From Gentiana macrophylla (Eukaryota; Streptophyta; Magnoliopsida; Gentianales; Gentianaceae), in assembly GCA_026214975.1 (NCBI GenBank), contig JAOBSW010000298.1, positions 1 through 64,000 of the forward strand: a stretch of 64,000 nt of DNA, read 5' to 3'. Below the pieces are notes generated by a model that did no database searches, was not told the DNA's origin, and saw only the letters and a list, made by a program, of their open reading frames with translations. Below, one piece after another: positions 31,820-43,973 of the stretch (the first letter of the stretch is position 1; every line of letters begins with the position of its first letter). The position numbers and the translations under genes were made by a program.

Positions 31820-34800
31820 TGAAATTCATGCCACTGGAGCATATGTATCAAAATAGTGTATGCCCTGACGTTGTTTAAAGCCTTTAGTCACTAGGCCAGC
31901 ATTATATTTGTGAATGAAACCATCTGCATTTAACTACTTCTTGAACGTCCATTTACAACCGATTGGTTTAGAGCCACATGGTAAATCTACCAGTTACATG
32001 TCTGATTTGATATAATGAATCTCATTACATCATTGATTACTTCTTTCCAAAAGACAACATCACGTGATGAAATGTCCTCTGAATATATGACAAGATCACT
32101 ATCATTATTGACCATTAACATGGTCTAGTGTGGAATATTATTTACATCATCTTATAGTAAGTGTGTCACAAATTTAGGACCAAAGGATTTTTATTTCCTT
32201 TGTCTCTTAGTCCTTCTTGGATCCAGATCCTATTGTGGTTCCACATATTTAACATCAAGAGATTTATTGTGAACTCTCTCGGAAAGGCCTGGAACGCCAT
32301 TATTCACATATTGAAACAGAAGACAACTTATAAAAATGTTCAAAAAATTAAGCATCAATTGATTCGATAATTTCAAAATATTCTAATTTAGAAATCTATA
32401 AGCAGTAATGTTGTTTGCATAACCAACAAATAAACATTTGATAATTTTACTACCTAACTTTGTAATCATATCTCATAAGGCGTCTTATTAATCTTTTTCC
32501 TCAGAATCCTATTAAGAATATTACATGCTCTTAAAATTGCTGCACGCCACCATTGATATGATAAACTAGAACTAATTAGCATGCAATTTACCATATCTAT
32601 TAAGTTTCGGTTTTTCCGTTATGCAACTCCATTCGATCCCGGTGAATGTGGTGGAGCAAATTTGTGGACAATAGCATTGTCTTCACAAAATATTATTAAT
32701 TTGTTACTTGATATTCTTCTCCTCTATCAGAATGAACCTTAATTTTTCAGTTTAATTGATTTTCTACTTTTGCTTTATAGATGAGAAATTACTTAACAAT
32801 TCATCTTTAATATTCAACAATACATATTTGCATATTTCGAGTAATCATCCATAAATGTCTCAAAATACTTTGTTCTCCATGTGAAACTTTTGTATGCAAA
32901 TCATAGACATCTGAGTGCTTTTTATTGTTGTAAAAACAAGTAAATTTTATTAAAAGAAACTGCAGTTTTTACGAAATGTCAACTCCTGACACTCCTCAAA
33001 ATTAACGTCATCAGAACATGTTCACCATATCCTTAAAACCTTAGTCCGGTAAACTCGAGGTGGGAAAATCTAGGTCCTAGGGAGGGAGTGGTTCCCCATG
33101 TGTCATAATAATCCCTTTAGAAGTCAAAGAACAACAAACATACCAATGCAATCTAGAAGAGAACCTAGAGATCTCCTATAAACGAAGGCCCAGACAATGA
33201 GCCATATATTCCATTGAGCATCTTTTGGCTAGGCCATAGGGTGGAGCATACGGTGATTGTGTTTATTTGCAATCCTCCAGAAATCATTGAAATGCATGTC
33301 AAGCTGGTGGATGGAGCTGCTTACATGTCATTTTTTCCTTGAGCACATATATAACATTTTTCAACATTCTCATATGTGTATTTCGAAATTATGCCTAAGT
33401 ATTGCGTACTTTTAACAGACATGTAATTTATGTGTCCAAATATAGCATGACATAAAGTTAAATAATGCACAAAATAAGGAAAGTTGTTCTTTATTACATT
33501 CATCTTAATTATTCCATTACAAGAGTATCGTTTACCAACAAATACATTGTTTTAAGATACAATAAGATTATCAAATTCATAAACAAGCTTGTACACTACC
33601 TTGTTAAGGTGATCTCAAGAAATCATGCTTTTGATCATCTCACGCACATGAAGAGCTTCTGTCAAAGTCAAATTCTTTCCCGAAGTGAATTTCACTTCCA
33701 CAGTTCCAATTCCAACAACTTTGGCATGAACATCACTAGACATATTGACCTCTCGTCCATCAGTGCATTCCATGTAAGCCTTGTACGCATATCTACTATT
33801 GCTTACATGGATCGTAGCTCTGGTATCTAGCCACCATCCTTCTTCACCTGCAATCAAGTTGGCTTCTTCCACAACATCAACAAAATTCTAATCATTGTTA
33901 CCACCAACATCATTCACATGACTTTTGTTTCTCTTACCATTCTTTGCCTGCTCGTCTCTTCTACGATTATGGCATTCTCGAGCGGTTAAACCATGTTTTT
34001 CGCAATAGAATCAATCACCATTGAACTTTTTCTTAGAGGTTTATGCATGTAAGTTCCTTGGTCCAAAGTTTTTGTGCTTTTTGATCCTTGATTGTCGGCC
34101 TTGATCCATGTTGGCCTTTTCAACCTCATGTTCGGTATTCTCTCATTTTCTAGAGTCCTCTTCAATACGCAAATGACGCATGAGGGATTGCCAGGGTATG
34201 CTTAGTTTCATCATGTTTTAGTTTATTTTTATAACCATTCCAAGATGTTGGAAATATAGAAATAATTTCTCCAATCTGGAATGATTCAGGAAAAGTAATC
34301 TCAACATTTTTCAAATTAGTAACAATAGATTGTAATTCATGAACTTGTGTAAGAACATACTTACAATAAGTCATTTTGAAATTGGAATAGTTACCAATAA
34401 AAAATTGTGATTGCTTGCCTCTTTAATTCGGTACTTGTTGTCCAGTGCTACAAATAAATTTTTGTAAACCAACTCTGACATCGCATTCAAAATATGTCCA
34501 TGCATCGGAAATCATCATTGTTTCGCTTCTGCCTCCATTCCTATAGTTCCCTCTTGCATTCATTGGATCATCGTCCTTCTCTTATGGAATGAGTGCAAGG
34601 TCATCACTCAAAATGGATGACAATTTGATATCTGTCAAGAAAAATAGAACTTTCTCTTGCAAACTAGTTAGATTGTGCACATCAAAGCGATGAAGACAAA
34701 CCAAGTCCCGATTCATGACTTGGATCGAAGGGGACACTGATTTATTCAATGCCAGATCCATAAATGAAGGCATCTCCTAAACCTGTGGGATGATTAATCT
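31820..34800 (-). pseudogene. pol: Copia gag-pol relic, reverse strand
   Basis: Reading the minus strand from 34773 down: gag start with an EKVLFFLTDIKLS stretch, gag middle with QVHELQSIV (about 34340) and SFQIGEIISIFP, then an EKHGLTARECHNRRR zinc-knuckle remnant (about 34000). The protease (33872-33615) has GWWLDTRATIHVS, with Arg where the catalytic DTG/DSG needs Gly. The integrase start (33503-33321) has FGHINYMSVK and a CYIC pair. Integrase core scraps (about 32800-32550) include HSPGSNGVA. RT begins near 31970 with KPIGCKWTFKK and ends about 31820 at a TYAPVA motif. Later RT and RNase H are absent. Many stops; dead. Confidence 0.75.
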
Positions 34801-35089
34801 AAAATATGTACTGACAACAATCAATCACCAAGGCACGTTGAATGCACTATGTTTTAAGAGATGTTTCATATCTCACTAGGGAATCAAACAAAAATATCTC
34901 TCAAGATACTGTGGAGGTGTTTGATTCAGACGGTGGCACATGTGATCAAACCAGAGAACACTCGAGAATTGTACTAATAATGCCTATTTTCGACTTACTT
35001 TTTTCATGCATGCACAGGTGCCTTTTATAGGAAGATAAACGTCGGACTCAAGGAATGTATCCTGTTAAGGCCATATTTATATGATTACT
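34801..35089 (-). repeat. probable LTR of the reverse Copia relic
   Basis: It lies just upstream of the gag start on the minus strand and contains a CCTATAAAAGGCACC promoter-like motif at about 35032-35018. Ends and primer site are not preserved, so limits are approximate. Confidence 0.4.
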
Positions 35090-36600
35090 AATGGTGTATT
35101 TCATTACTATTTTCCCCACATTTGCATAATTTACATGAGAATTAAGGGTTTAAGTGTAATTATTTAATAAAGATGATTTTAAGAGGGTTGTATGCAAAAT
35201 TGATGATTTTAAGTGTTGATTTAATGGAATTATTATTATTTGGATTTTATTACATTTTTTGCGTTGTTTATTTATCATGTAGAGTTAATTTTCGTGCATA
35301 TAATGAGGATAAATGAAGCTCAAGTCGAATTATAAGAGATAGAGTTGGAATTGGCTTGAAGAAATTGGATAAAGATGAAGAGATCCGATCTCCTCGCAGT
35401 TGGACGGGCGCGTCATCGATCTTGAACGAAGCGTCGTATGAAAGTGGCTGGCGTGCATGCGGCGTCGTAATCGTATTTTACATTCAGAGAGTTCAGACGG
35501 AGGATGAAGCAGCGTTTACTCGGCGTCCAGGCATTACGGACGGGCGTCGGATATTCGCAGACGGCGTCCGTTGCCGACTTAGTCATAACCGACTCAAAAA
35601 TCTATATATAGCTGAGCCTCTTAACCCTAATTCATACCAAATAATTGAGATCGCAATTTTACACCAAAAAGCTGCGCCACAAGCCTTTTACGCAGAGATG
35701 AACTTCCAACCCAACAATCATCTTCAACATGATTGTTGGCTAAAAGCCTCTGCGTGTTGAGTCGACGGAGGAAGCTCATCAACAACAAAATCAACTAGAG
35801 AGTTCGATCTTTGGATGTTTAGTGAGTTTAAGATCTAGTTTTTCATCACTTTTGTATTTGTTTTACATTGCCATGTTTTGTTGAATTATCAATTCTATGA
35901 AACGATCTATTTATCTATCTTTATGCTTGAATAAATTTACGAAAGTCTGTTTATTTGAGTTCTCTTCCGTTTAAGTGATGCATCTAATCATGTTATAAGA
36001 GATTAGGCATGTTTAGTTGAGTAAGAGTTTGGAAACAATCTCGTGATTTCGTTTTGATTGCATGTTTAGTTTATTTCAAAAGATAAACGAAACCCTAGAA
36101 TTTGGTTGAAGAAATTTAATTGAATTCGTGAAAATCACTACTAAAAACTACATCTTTAGATCACCATCTAGTTGGGGTTGTTGGTTGATGGGTGGATTCG
36201 TTGCCTCGCTGTGTTTTCCTTTAATTGGTTTAATCAAATCGTTTGCATAAGTTTAGTTTAAGTTCTAGTTTTTAAACCTTTAAATTTCGCAATTTTTTCG
36301 CAATTTTCTGCTCGATCAGAGTCGACGCTCGTCCCGCAATAGCGAACGCCCGTCCGTTAGCTTTAGTTTCCAGACGCTGCTCACTTTAGTGAACGCCGCT
36401 CATCCATCCTCGTTTTCTTATTTTTCAGCTTGTTTTTATTCTGCTTTAGTTTTAATCCTTAGTTTTAGGTTTCAGTCAGTTTCAACCTTAGTTTAGATAG
36501 ATAATTGTGACATAATCGATAGAATAATTGTCCCTTGATCCGACAAACATTCCTCTCCCTTAGGACGACCCGTTAACATCCTTTACTACAGATCCTTATA
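35090..36600 (+). repeat. LTR-like stretch, Gypsy type, no gene
   Basis: The style is that of Athila/Tat LTRs: a ttgcataatttacatgag start region, two GC-rich patches sharing a cggcgtccg / acgcccgtccg theme (about 35400-35580 and 36310-36410), and a ctatatatag box at 35602-35611. Near the right end is a ttgatccgacaaac-attcc-ctcccttagga phrase such as often stands before the primer site. No primer site or internal region follows. The 134-codon frame at 35356-35760 is probably chance. Confidence 0.45.
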
Positions 36601-37359
36601 CTTGGGGTGTTTCGGTTATAAATTGTAAAACTCGTTTTTACCGAACATATCCCTGTACGAAAACAAACAAACACTCCACTTCGTCTTAGAGCTATAACTC
36701 TACAGCTTTGATGAGGTACATCACTTTGTTTGTAGAGGTATGTCATTTCATTTGCAATGGTATAACACTTCACCAGGTGGCGTTTATTTACGGAAACATT
36801 TAACAGTACGGAAATTCGAATGCATACGATCACAAAATATGTAATTTATGAAAAATATCTACCAATTTCCCCTATTTTATTTTCAAAAATATATATTTTG
36901 ATATGTAAAAAAACATATGGATTAAGTGCTTGGATCACCTATTTGATTGCCTACGTATCATTGTGGGGATCAAGCCATCGTAGTTTATGCAGACAAAGAC
37001 TAAGCATCATTATAAGAAATCGTACATAAAGGAGAGTAGCATTGGACTTTCACCTAGTGTAAATAACTCAAAGTTTCATCAGGTTGCTACAGTGAACTTC
37101 CACTTAAGTCGAACCCTGTTTTGTTGCGCAAACAATTATCTGTTTGAAAACTCGAATGCATACGATCACAAAATATGTAATTTATGAAAAAACACATCAA
37201 ATATTCAACACTTACTTTTCACCCGTCCTAATATTGCAATTACCGTTAACAAATTGTCCAAAATGTTACAATCTCCTACACTAGCATCAGTCATGTGTCA
37301 ATTAGCCTTTGCAATACTTAGCCTACGCAGTTGATTATGGCATTCAAATATATAAGGAC
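36601..37359. other. unassigned, with a 40 bp direct repeat
   Basis: No gene. It contains an LTR-like phrase at about 36945-36985 similar to 958-1012, and an exact 40 bp direct repeat described separately. Confidence 0.4.
36816..37191 (+). repeat. pair of identical 40 bp direct repeats
   Basis: Positions 36816-36855 and 37152-37191 are identical over 40 bases (beginning tcgaatgcatacgatcac and ending tttatgaaaaa), 336 bp apart. No target duplication or inverted ends are clear. They could bound a small non-autonomous element or a segmental duplication. Confidence 0.8.
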
Positions 37360-37717
37360 TCACCACTTACGCTACATGCATTTTCTGATGCTGACGGGAG
37401 TGGTGACAAGGATAATTTTGAGTCCCCCAGTGCATGTGTTGTTTATCTTGATCGTAATCCCATTTCTTGGAGCTCTAAGAAGTAGTGTAAATTTGCTCGC
37501 TCATCCACTGAAGCTGAATACCAATCCGTTGTATCCGCCACTGCTGATCTGAGTTAGATTAACTTTCTCTTGTGTGACCTAGGCTATCCTCTTTCTCGTG
37601 TCCCCGTTGTCTACTGCGATAATCCTGGGACAACACAATTATGTTTTAATCCGGTATTCCATTCAAGAATGAAGTATGTTTCCCATCATTTTCACTACAT
37701 CCAGGATCAGGGGCAGA
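37360..37717 (+). pseudogene. pol: Copia RNase H fragment
   Basis: A frame with one stop reads HAFSDADGSGDKDN (about 37378), NPISWSSKK, ARSSTEAEYQSVV (about 37495), VVYCDNPGTTQL (about 37608) and HYIQDQ (about 37697). This is the RNase H core of a short-LTR Copia. It ends abruptly after HYIQDQ, and no RT is found upstream. The catalytic-type residues remain, but the domain stands alone. Confidence 0.8.
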
Positions 37718-38154
37718 TCTACACATGTGGCTTGGGTGGCAGGCCCCACATTGGGTCGGAAAAATATACTAGTATATAGAAGATGTATTTTATTTGCCAC
37801 CTTAAAATTTATTTTCGCCCCTACATTCATCTGGTCACATAATATGAAAAAAAAACTTAACAATCTTTACTAATCATTACCAAAGTGATATATTTTAAGA
37901 AATTTTATAATTTTAAATAAAATAGAAAAAACAAAAAAACCGTGATGCGAACTGTGTTGTTGTTTTATATTATTATTGTCAAATCTAAGTTTAAAAGAGG
38001 GATAAGGCGTAACACTTAGATATAGATTATGAACAATTTACTCTATTATCTTTATTGTTCGAATAAAATGTACTTGTCTAACTATAAAAGAAAGACACTA
38101 TTGTATCGTCCCCTCATCCGATGGCCTACAGGCCTACTTGAAGGGTTGCAGTAG

Positions 38155-38156
<2 letters not shown>
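37707..38156 (+). other. possible DNA-transposon end and unassigned AT-rich sequence
   Basis: The RNase H fragment is cut at the text CAGGGGCAGATCTAC (from about 37708), close to the CAGGGGCGGA end of Tip100-like hAT transposons. I could not find the matching inverted end or an 8 bp duplication. The rest has no gene. Confidence 0.25.

Positions 38157-38204
<48 letters not shown>
38157..38204 (+). repeat. (AT)n microsatellite
   Basis: About 24 uninterrupted AT units. Confidence 0.95.
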
Positions 38205-38206
<2 letters not shown>

Positions 38207-38863
38207 TATATTATATTTTCAATCGATTAACTGTCGATTGACCCGATTGGCCAATTGATCCGACTCATACCCGGTTTTATTACTTTACCACCTCACAAGT
38301 TGAAGGAAAAAAAAACAAATTACTTACTTGAAAAAAAAAACCACCACATGTACCGCTCTCCATACGTTTCTTCACCACGATCTCCTCCCAAAAAAAACCT
38401 CCCCATGCTTCTGCTGCTTGAAACTCCCCCACGATCCACGCTCCACTTTCAAAAAACCTCCCCATGCTTCAGTTAGTTTAGTTCAATTGATCCCTTTATT
38501 TTTTCTCTGAATGCAGGCTTCCATTTAATTTCGTTGAATTCAATAAACCACCTCTGATTTTTTAGTGGGAGCGAATACGTCTAAATTCTCCGTTCAATCT
38601 TGAACATTTGGGTCCTAGGGAAATCATTAGAAGGCAAAAGAAAGAAACGCCGTTCAAATTCATGGTACCGCTCCTCTATGCCCATGTTCTTCCCCTTAGT
38701 AAGTTTCTTTTCTACAATGAAATTTAATTTTAGTAACTTGCCCCTTTTTTTTATATCAAAAAATTGACCTTTTTGTGGATCTCAGTTCGGTTAACATTGA
38801 GGCACATGCCAGTTTTGAGGGATCGGTTGTTTTTTGGTGTCTTGGCTGGAGCATTGGGCTTAC
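38205..38863. other. no gene seen
   Basis: Sequence with A-rich and C-rich runs, and a duplicated phrase (cctccccatgcttc at about 38399 and 38457). Short frames on both strands are low in complexity. Nothing is supported as a gene. Confidence 0.4.
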
Positions 38864-39142
38864 TTAGTGTATCCTTTTTGTTAATGTTCTTGAATGCTGA
38901 TTTCCAATCTGTGAATATGCAACACCATTAGTGGAGCACCGTTTTGCTGAATGGCCCTTGACACCACACAATTGACAGTGCCAAGGTAAGGACGCCGGTC
39001 GGATGAGGAGGAGCCGAACCACCGGGAGAGGGTCGGGGTGAGGAGGGGACAGATGAAGCCCAATTTTGGCTGGTCTCGCCATGGCCGTGAACCTCGGGTT
39101 TGCTCGCTTCTTTGTGGGGAGCGAAAGTTGTCTTCTTTGCAT
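38864..39142 (-). pseudogene. gag: Copia gag fragment with zinc knuckle
   Basis: On the minus strand a short frame carries a CCHC knuckle, CQLCGVKGHSAKRC (38977-38936), preceded by a basic, Pro-rich stretch. The knuckle resembles the one of the outer Copia at 44150-44191 (CQLCGIQGHSAKRC) but lies on the other strand. No other pol part is near. It is an isolated fragment. Confidence 0.6.
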
Positions 39143-40837
39143 AAAATCAATGATTTTAGAACATCATCGAGTTATTCGGAGGATGACATTTGATAGGTGT
39201 AACCTTTCTATTTTCTTTACTCTGTTGTGCTCCATGATTGCTAAATAGTCTTTCATATTTTCGTTCTTTTCTTGCTTGGGGTTGGGATGAAGAACATCAT
39301 CTTTTTGCCTTTTATTGTGAGTTGGCTATATTGATTGTTTCTTTTCCTTGGTTACTTTCTAACAGTGTTATTGTTGTTGTTTATGTTTGTCGGCGTCTCA
39401 TCTTCCCCATTTTCCACTAAATCAAGATGACTGTCAGAATTGTGAATAATATCGCCTCCGATGTACAATTTATTTTCGTAATTTCTTTCGAAACACGTTT
39501 ACGATTCTGCATTTCCTCTATCCGGTAAGATGTTTTTATTTCTTTTGGTGATTTTCCAGGTTTCAAGGATGTTGGTGGTGGTTTTTCCGATGCATTTCGA
39601 GGTAAAGTACTGCTTAGAATTGGGTGGCATAAACATTTTTTTCCCTTCACTTATACTGTGTCTTAGATGGTATGATAGCTTCTATATGGATTTTCGGAGA
39701 TTGGTTTTTTACTTTTACGGGATTTCTATCATATTTCTTCCGTAAGAAGGGTGTACATTTATATTAAATTATGTTGTGCCTCTGTTTATAGTTCCTCTTT
39801 TTCCCTTTCAATTTCAGTGTGAATGGTCTTTTGATTTCTGCTACTATACTTCTTTTGATCTTTTTGGATGCTTTTTTTGAGATAATTATAACTATGGTTC
39901 AAAGAACATGTAACGTTACCAAAAAAAGAACCAAAAAAAAAACATTTTGCACCAATATGCTTGCAGCTCTATTGGCCTATACATTTAATATGTTGAGATT
40001 CATCTTTGGTACATCTGCTGAAAATTCCAACTAGAAGTAAAAAAAGCATCGGTGCAGATACATATGCTTGATTTCACTATTGAAATATCTTTGCTGTTAT
40101 ATATGACTGCATATTAACTCTTTTCTTTCTTAGATCTTCTTCGCCTTCTATAGCTTAACAAAATGCTCAACCAAACCATCTTCTGAATAGGCATGTGTTG
40201 ATGACAGATACATGTAAACTATGGAACTTAGTTCTGTAACACCTTCAATATTGGTAGCAATGCAGTTACAATACTTGCTGTGTTTAGTAGACTAGCATAA
40301 TGTTGTGTTGGTTGTTTGTGAATATGTCTGATGTTTGTTTGTTTTTTTTCAAGATCCATTGCGGGGCTTTCCAAAAGCATTGGAATGGGATTTTGACCAC
40401 GAATACGCCAAATAAATTGCATGTCGAAGAAATCTTACCGGTATTTTTCTAATGCACTTAACTGTTTTCTATTTGGAATTTGTTTTCTTTGTGTTTGGGT
40501 AATTGCTTATAGGTGCTGGCAGGGGCATTTCTATTTTGCTTTCCACTTTACCCAATATCTGTGCTATTTTGGAATAAAAAAGACTTACGTACGCCTTATT
40601 GTTGAAACTTCTTTATCTTTGTAGCATTTTTTTCAATAACCATTATCAAGCAAGGCTTTTTCTTATCAATCTTATTATTTCATTTATTTTTTCTGGTGGG
40701 TTTTTCTTTGAAACCACATGCCAGGGAGGCGATTTTCAGAAGGGTGAAAGGGTTTTTAGACTACATTCAATCACCGTATATGCCTTCTTGCCGGTACATT
40801 TCTACCGCACTTATTAGAAAAAATTCCTGTCGTCACC
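39143..40837. other. intron-like sequence with possible exon scraps
   Basis: T-rich, intron-like on the plus strand. Two short segments are bounded by splice-like sites: about 39552-39601 (after tttccag, before gtaaag) and about 40353-40430 (after tttttttcaag, before ggtatt). Neither is recognised and the second has an in-frame stop. They may be exon remains of captured or dead genes. Unproven. Confidence 0.3.
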
Positions 40838-40941
40838 ATGAAGAAGAGGAATTGCAGAAAGCCTCTAAAGAAGGAACATCCTGCAGAAGATTATTGTTTC
40901 ATTTGCAGAGATGATGGGGATTTAGTTATATGTGACTAGAG
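40838..40941 (+). pseudogene. PHD-finger exon fragment (NERD / zinc finger CCCH44 type)
   Basis: The frame from the ATG at 40838 reads a basic lead of Lys/Arg, then AEDYCFICRDDGDLVICD and a stop at 40937-40939, and ends at a donor-like AG|GTGAGT (40940-40947). In plant NERD and CCCH-44-like proteins the PHD finger starts with a ED-CF-C-DGGDLVLCDRR stretch and the following residues are Arg-Arg; here the first Arg is a stop. Only the first two Cys pairs of the finger are present; the rest of the finger, SWIB, Plus3 and GYF parts are not found downstream. The retained donor site argues for genomic (not mRNA-derived) origin. Confidence 0.65.
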
Positions 40942-43061
40942 GTGAGTGTGTTTTGTGATGTTTCATTTCCATCATTTGAACGTTTGCTTCTTTTCCCGGC
41001 AAAAAAATATCTTTTTTTATTTATGGTTGATATTTGGTGGTAGGATTCTGTTGTGTGTACTGTCTTATCTTTCCCAATTACCACCACTGTTGTTGGCTGA
41101 CGAGCATTGGAAATTGAAAAAATTGGAAAATTGAAAATTGGTGTACAGTACAGGGACTCCACATCCGCCCCTCTTTGGTCCCCATTCAAGAATTCTCCTA
41201 CAAGCATTATGTTGATTGTGGCAATTGCATGATGTACCCAATGTACGCGCAGATGCCTTTTCCACTACAAGAATCAACATGTTTAATTTGGATTTAATAT
41301 ATGTTTCAATGTTCATTCAAATTGTAATTCTCTTACATTGATTTCTTAATTTGGCAATTATATATGTTGTTCAATGTTTCAGTTTCATCGCCATGATTCA
41401 TATATGCTTCAAAGTCCATTCGATTTGCATTTCTTTTACATTGGCAATAATGTTGTTCAATTTTTCATCAGCATGAAGGAATAATGTTCCTGCCTTTTCT
41501 TTTGTTATGTTCAAGCTTGGCGGAGGAATGGCAATTCGACTGGACTTATTGATTGCAGCGGGCCTGGTCACATCATCAGGAAGTAGTTCTAGCTTCAAGC
41601 AAATTCTTGCTGCTAAAAGCTTTACGTATACACGATTTAGGTATGTTTGTTGATTTTTTAAATTCTCTGTTTATTTGTTATTCTTTGGTTTAAACATTTC
41701 CTACTGCCAAGCCATATGACAAGGTGATGTTCAGATCATGTCCGATCACAAGTCCTTGGGTTCCAAGTTTGCGTAATGGAAGGGGAACGCTTGCTATATA
41801 TATCTTGAAATTCTTGGGAAATTATTTTCTAGGTGGCTATTATTTGCACCACACCGCTTTCACATAATCGACATGAACGATCCTATGCATAAGAAGTGTG
41901 ATACACGTATCTGTAGAGTCATGGTATGCAAATAAAGGCACCTATACGTTTTTTTATTCTCTGGAAAGGAAATGGCCATTTATTGAAATATTGAATTCAT
42001 CCTTTCATATCATTTTCTTTGTTCGAATGATGATATACACAAGACAAGATTGAGTTTTTTCTTTTCTCATCCTGCTTGCTATGTCGTATAGATTTGCACA
42101 TTGTAGAAGAACGTGTTCAAACCGATGGATTTCTTCGTTTGCTATATGACATGGAACTTCAGCATTCAATCCAAAAAATGCACAAAACAAAATTATATAG
42201 TTGATTCATCTTTTTAATATGGTTCTGCTGTTAGCGCCAGCTCGAATATGGGTATGTGTATACTGTATGTTTCTTTTTCGCTCCTTTGGTAAAGACTAAG
42301 CAATATTGCTAACTTTATTGCATTACTTGATTTTACTACATGTTTCGTTTATTTTTTCAATCTTTCACGTAAAATATTTTTTTTAATCATTGGTTTTCAT
42401 TATGCACTGAATATTCTTTTACCATTTTACTTATGATTTATGCAGGTATTCGGCATGACGCTTTTTTTTTCATCCCTTCTTTCGAGCCCGAACTTTCCCT
42501 TTCCATCGTCTATTCTAGCTCTTACATTATTCGAGCTCAAACTTTCCCTTTCCAACGTCTATTCTTGAGGTGTGGGGGAATTTGAAGTTTGAACATATCA
42601 ATATGGCTGCAGATGCATGTCACTCCTGTAATCTGTAATGCGTTTAAGGTTTTTTTATTATCTTATTATTTTCAATAATCTTTTGTGATTGTTGTATTTG
42701 TGGATTTATATTTTCTAGGGAATATAATGAATTTTCATGTTCGCTTTTAAGTCAACCTACGCTACTTTTCATTCTCATCACTATGACATATGTCTACACT
42801 TTTATATTTCATTGTAAATAATTCATTCATGACATCTTTTTTTTGGTTCTTTTTGTTTCACTTACATAGCTCTTCAATTATAACATCATCTGCAAATTTC
42901 TACATACACATATATCATTGTAAATATTTCATTCATGTCATTTTTTTTTTTGGTTTCACTTAAATAGTTCTTAAATTACTACAGTGTCTACAAATTTATT
43001 CATACACACATCGACTTTTTAAATATAACGTTCTCCTAAGATCATCATGTGAGATGCCTCC

Positions 43062-43064
<3 letters not shown>
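40942..43064. other. non-coding, no recognised gene
   Basis: T-rich sequence. Noted: a 49 bp-spaced duplication of a cga-c--aactttccctttcca phrase (about 42482 and 42531), and tgcag-tattcgg at 42441 and 43098. A short run near 41500-41640 reads LGGGMAIRLDLLIAAGLV in one frame but is not recognised. Nothing supports a working gene. Confidence 0.4.

Positions 43065-43096
<32 letters not shown>
43065..43096 (+). repeat. (TA)n microsatellite
   Basis: About 16 TA units, 19 bp before the outer Copia insertion. Confidence 0.95.
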
Positions 43097-43098
<2 letters not shown>

Positions 43099-43114
43099 GC
43101 AGATATTCGGTAGA

Positions 43115-43276
43115 TGTTAGGATATTTATAGATCTTATATATTATATTTATTTTATTTATTCTTTATTGTAATTACTGTAATTATAAGGTATTAGAACCT
43201 TTCTACACTATTTATATATTATGTATCTGTACACATAATTCATCAATGAAAAATATTTTCCCACAATTATCTGTTA
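43115..43276 (+). repeat. 5' LTR of the outer Copia (162 bp)
   Basis: TGTTAGG...CTGTTA, followed at once by the primer site. It is AT-rich with a tacactatttatatatt region. Confidence 0.9.
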
Positions 43277-43288
43277 TGGTATCAGAGC
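43277..43288 (+). other. primer binding site, Met-tRNA type
   Basis: TGGTATCAGAGC immediately after the LTR. Confidence 0.9.
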
Positions 43289-43698
43289 ATTGAAACCTAG
43301 ACTCCCTCTTTTTCCAATCATGTTGCCTCTTCGTTCTCTTCTACCAATTTCCTGAAATCTTTCCCTGCCGCCGATCCCCGTTCTTTTCTTCATTCGTTTT
43401 CGCTTTTCTTCTTTTTTTGATTTTTTCCGACCCAGCCCTCTCTTCCAGCTATTTTTCTTCTCGCTGTTCCTACACACACTCGCATCCGAATCCACGGCCG
43501 AATCCACGATTTCAGCCACCTCTACGCCAAATTCCAACCCCAAACCACCTGTTTTACAGCTCTTATATAGCACTCAATTTCTGCCGCTTTTCTATTTTCC
43601 CGCTGCTCCCTGCACTCTCGCTTGGCATCCATGTCAGAACTTTGAAACAAAAAACCAAAAATCGTTCCCCATTGATTGAGGTTTGTTTATTATTATTA

Positions 43699-43973
43699 CT
43701 CCCTCCGTCCCATTTTATTTGTCATGTTTGACTTTTCATACAGATTAAGAAAAGTGTAGTTAATGCTTTGAATCATATTAAATGATTTAATATTTTTACA
43801 CTTATGCCCTTTAAATTGTTGTTGGAGCATTTAATGCTACACATTTTTTTATTGTAAATATTGTAAAGAGAAAAGGGCATTTGAAGAAATTTAGCAATTA
43901 ATGCATAAAGTGGACACTTATTTTGGGACAAACCAAAAAGGAAACATGGACAAATAAAATGGGACGGAGGGAG
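43699..43973. mobile_element. Stowaway MITE (Tc1/mariner type)
   Basis: 275 bp element with terminal inverted repeats that match over the first 25 bases (CTCCCTCCGTCCCATTTTAT and the following TTGTC), then continue with one indel. TA target dinucleotides flank it (43697-43698 and 43974-43975). No coding capacity, as usual for MITEs. It sits in the former 5' leader or gag start of the outer Copia, so it came later than that element. Confidence 0.95.

Noticed and set aside
35356..35760. 134-codon frame as a host gene
   Set aside because: It lies in a GC-rich LTR-like stretch, has no recognisable domain, and a TATA-like box sits inside it.
38157..38204. Replication origin or special structure at the AT repeat
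   Set aside because: Simple AT microsatellites are common in plant DNA; nothing else points to a function.
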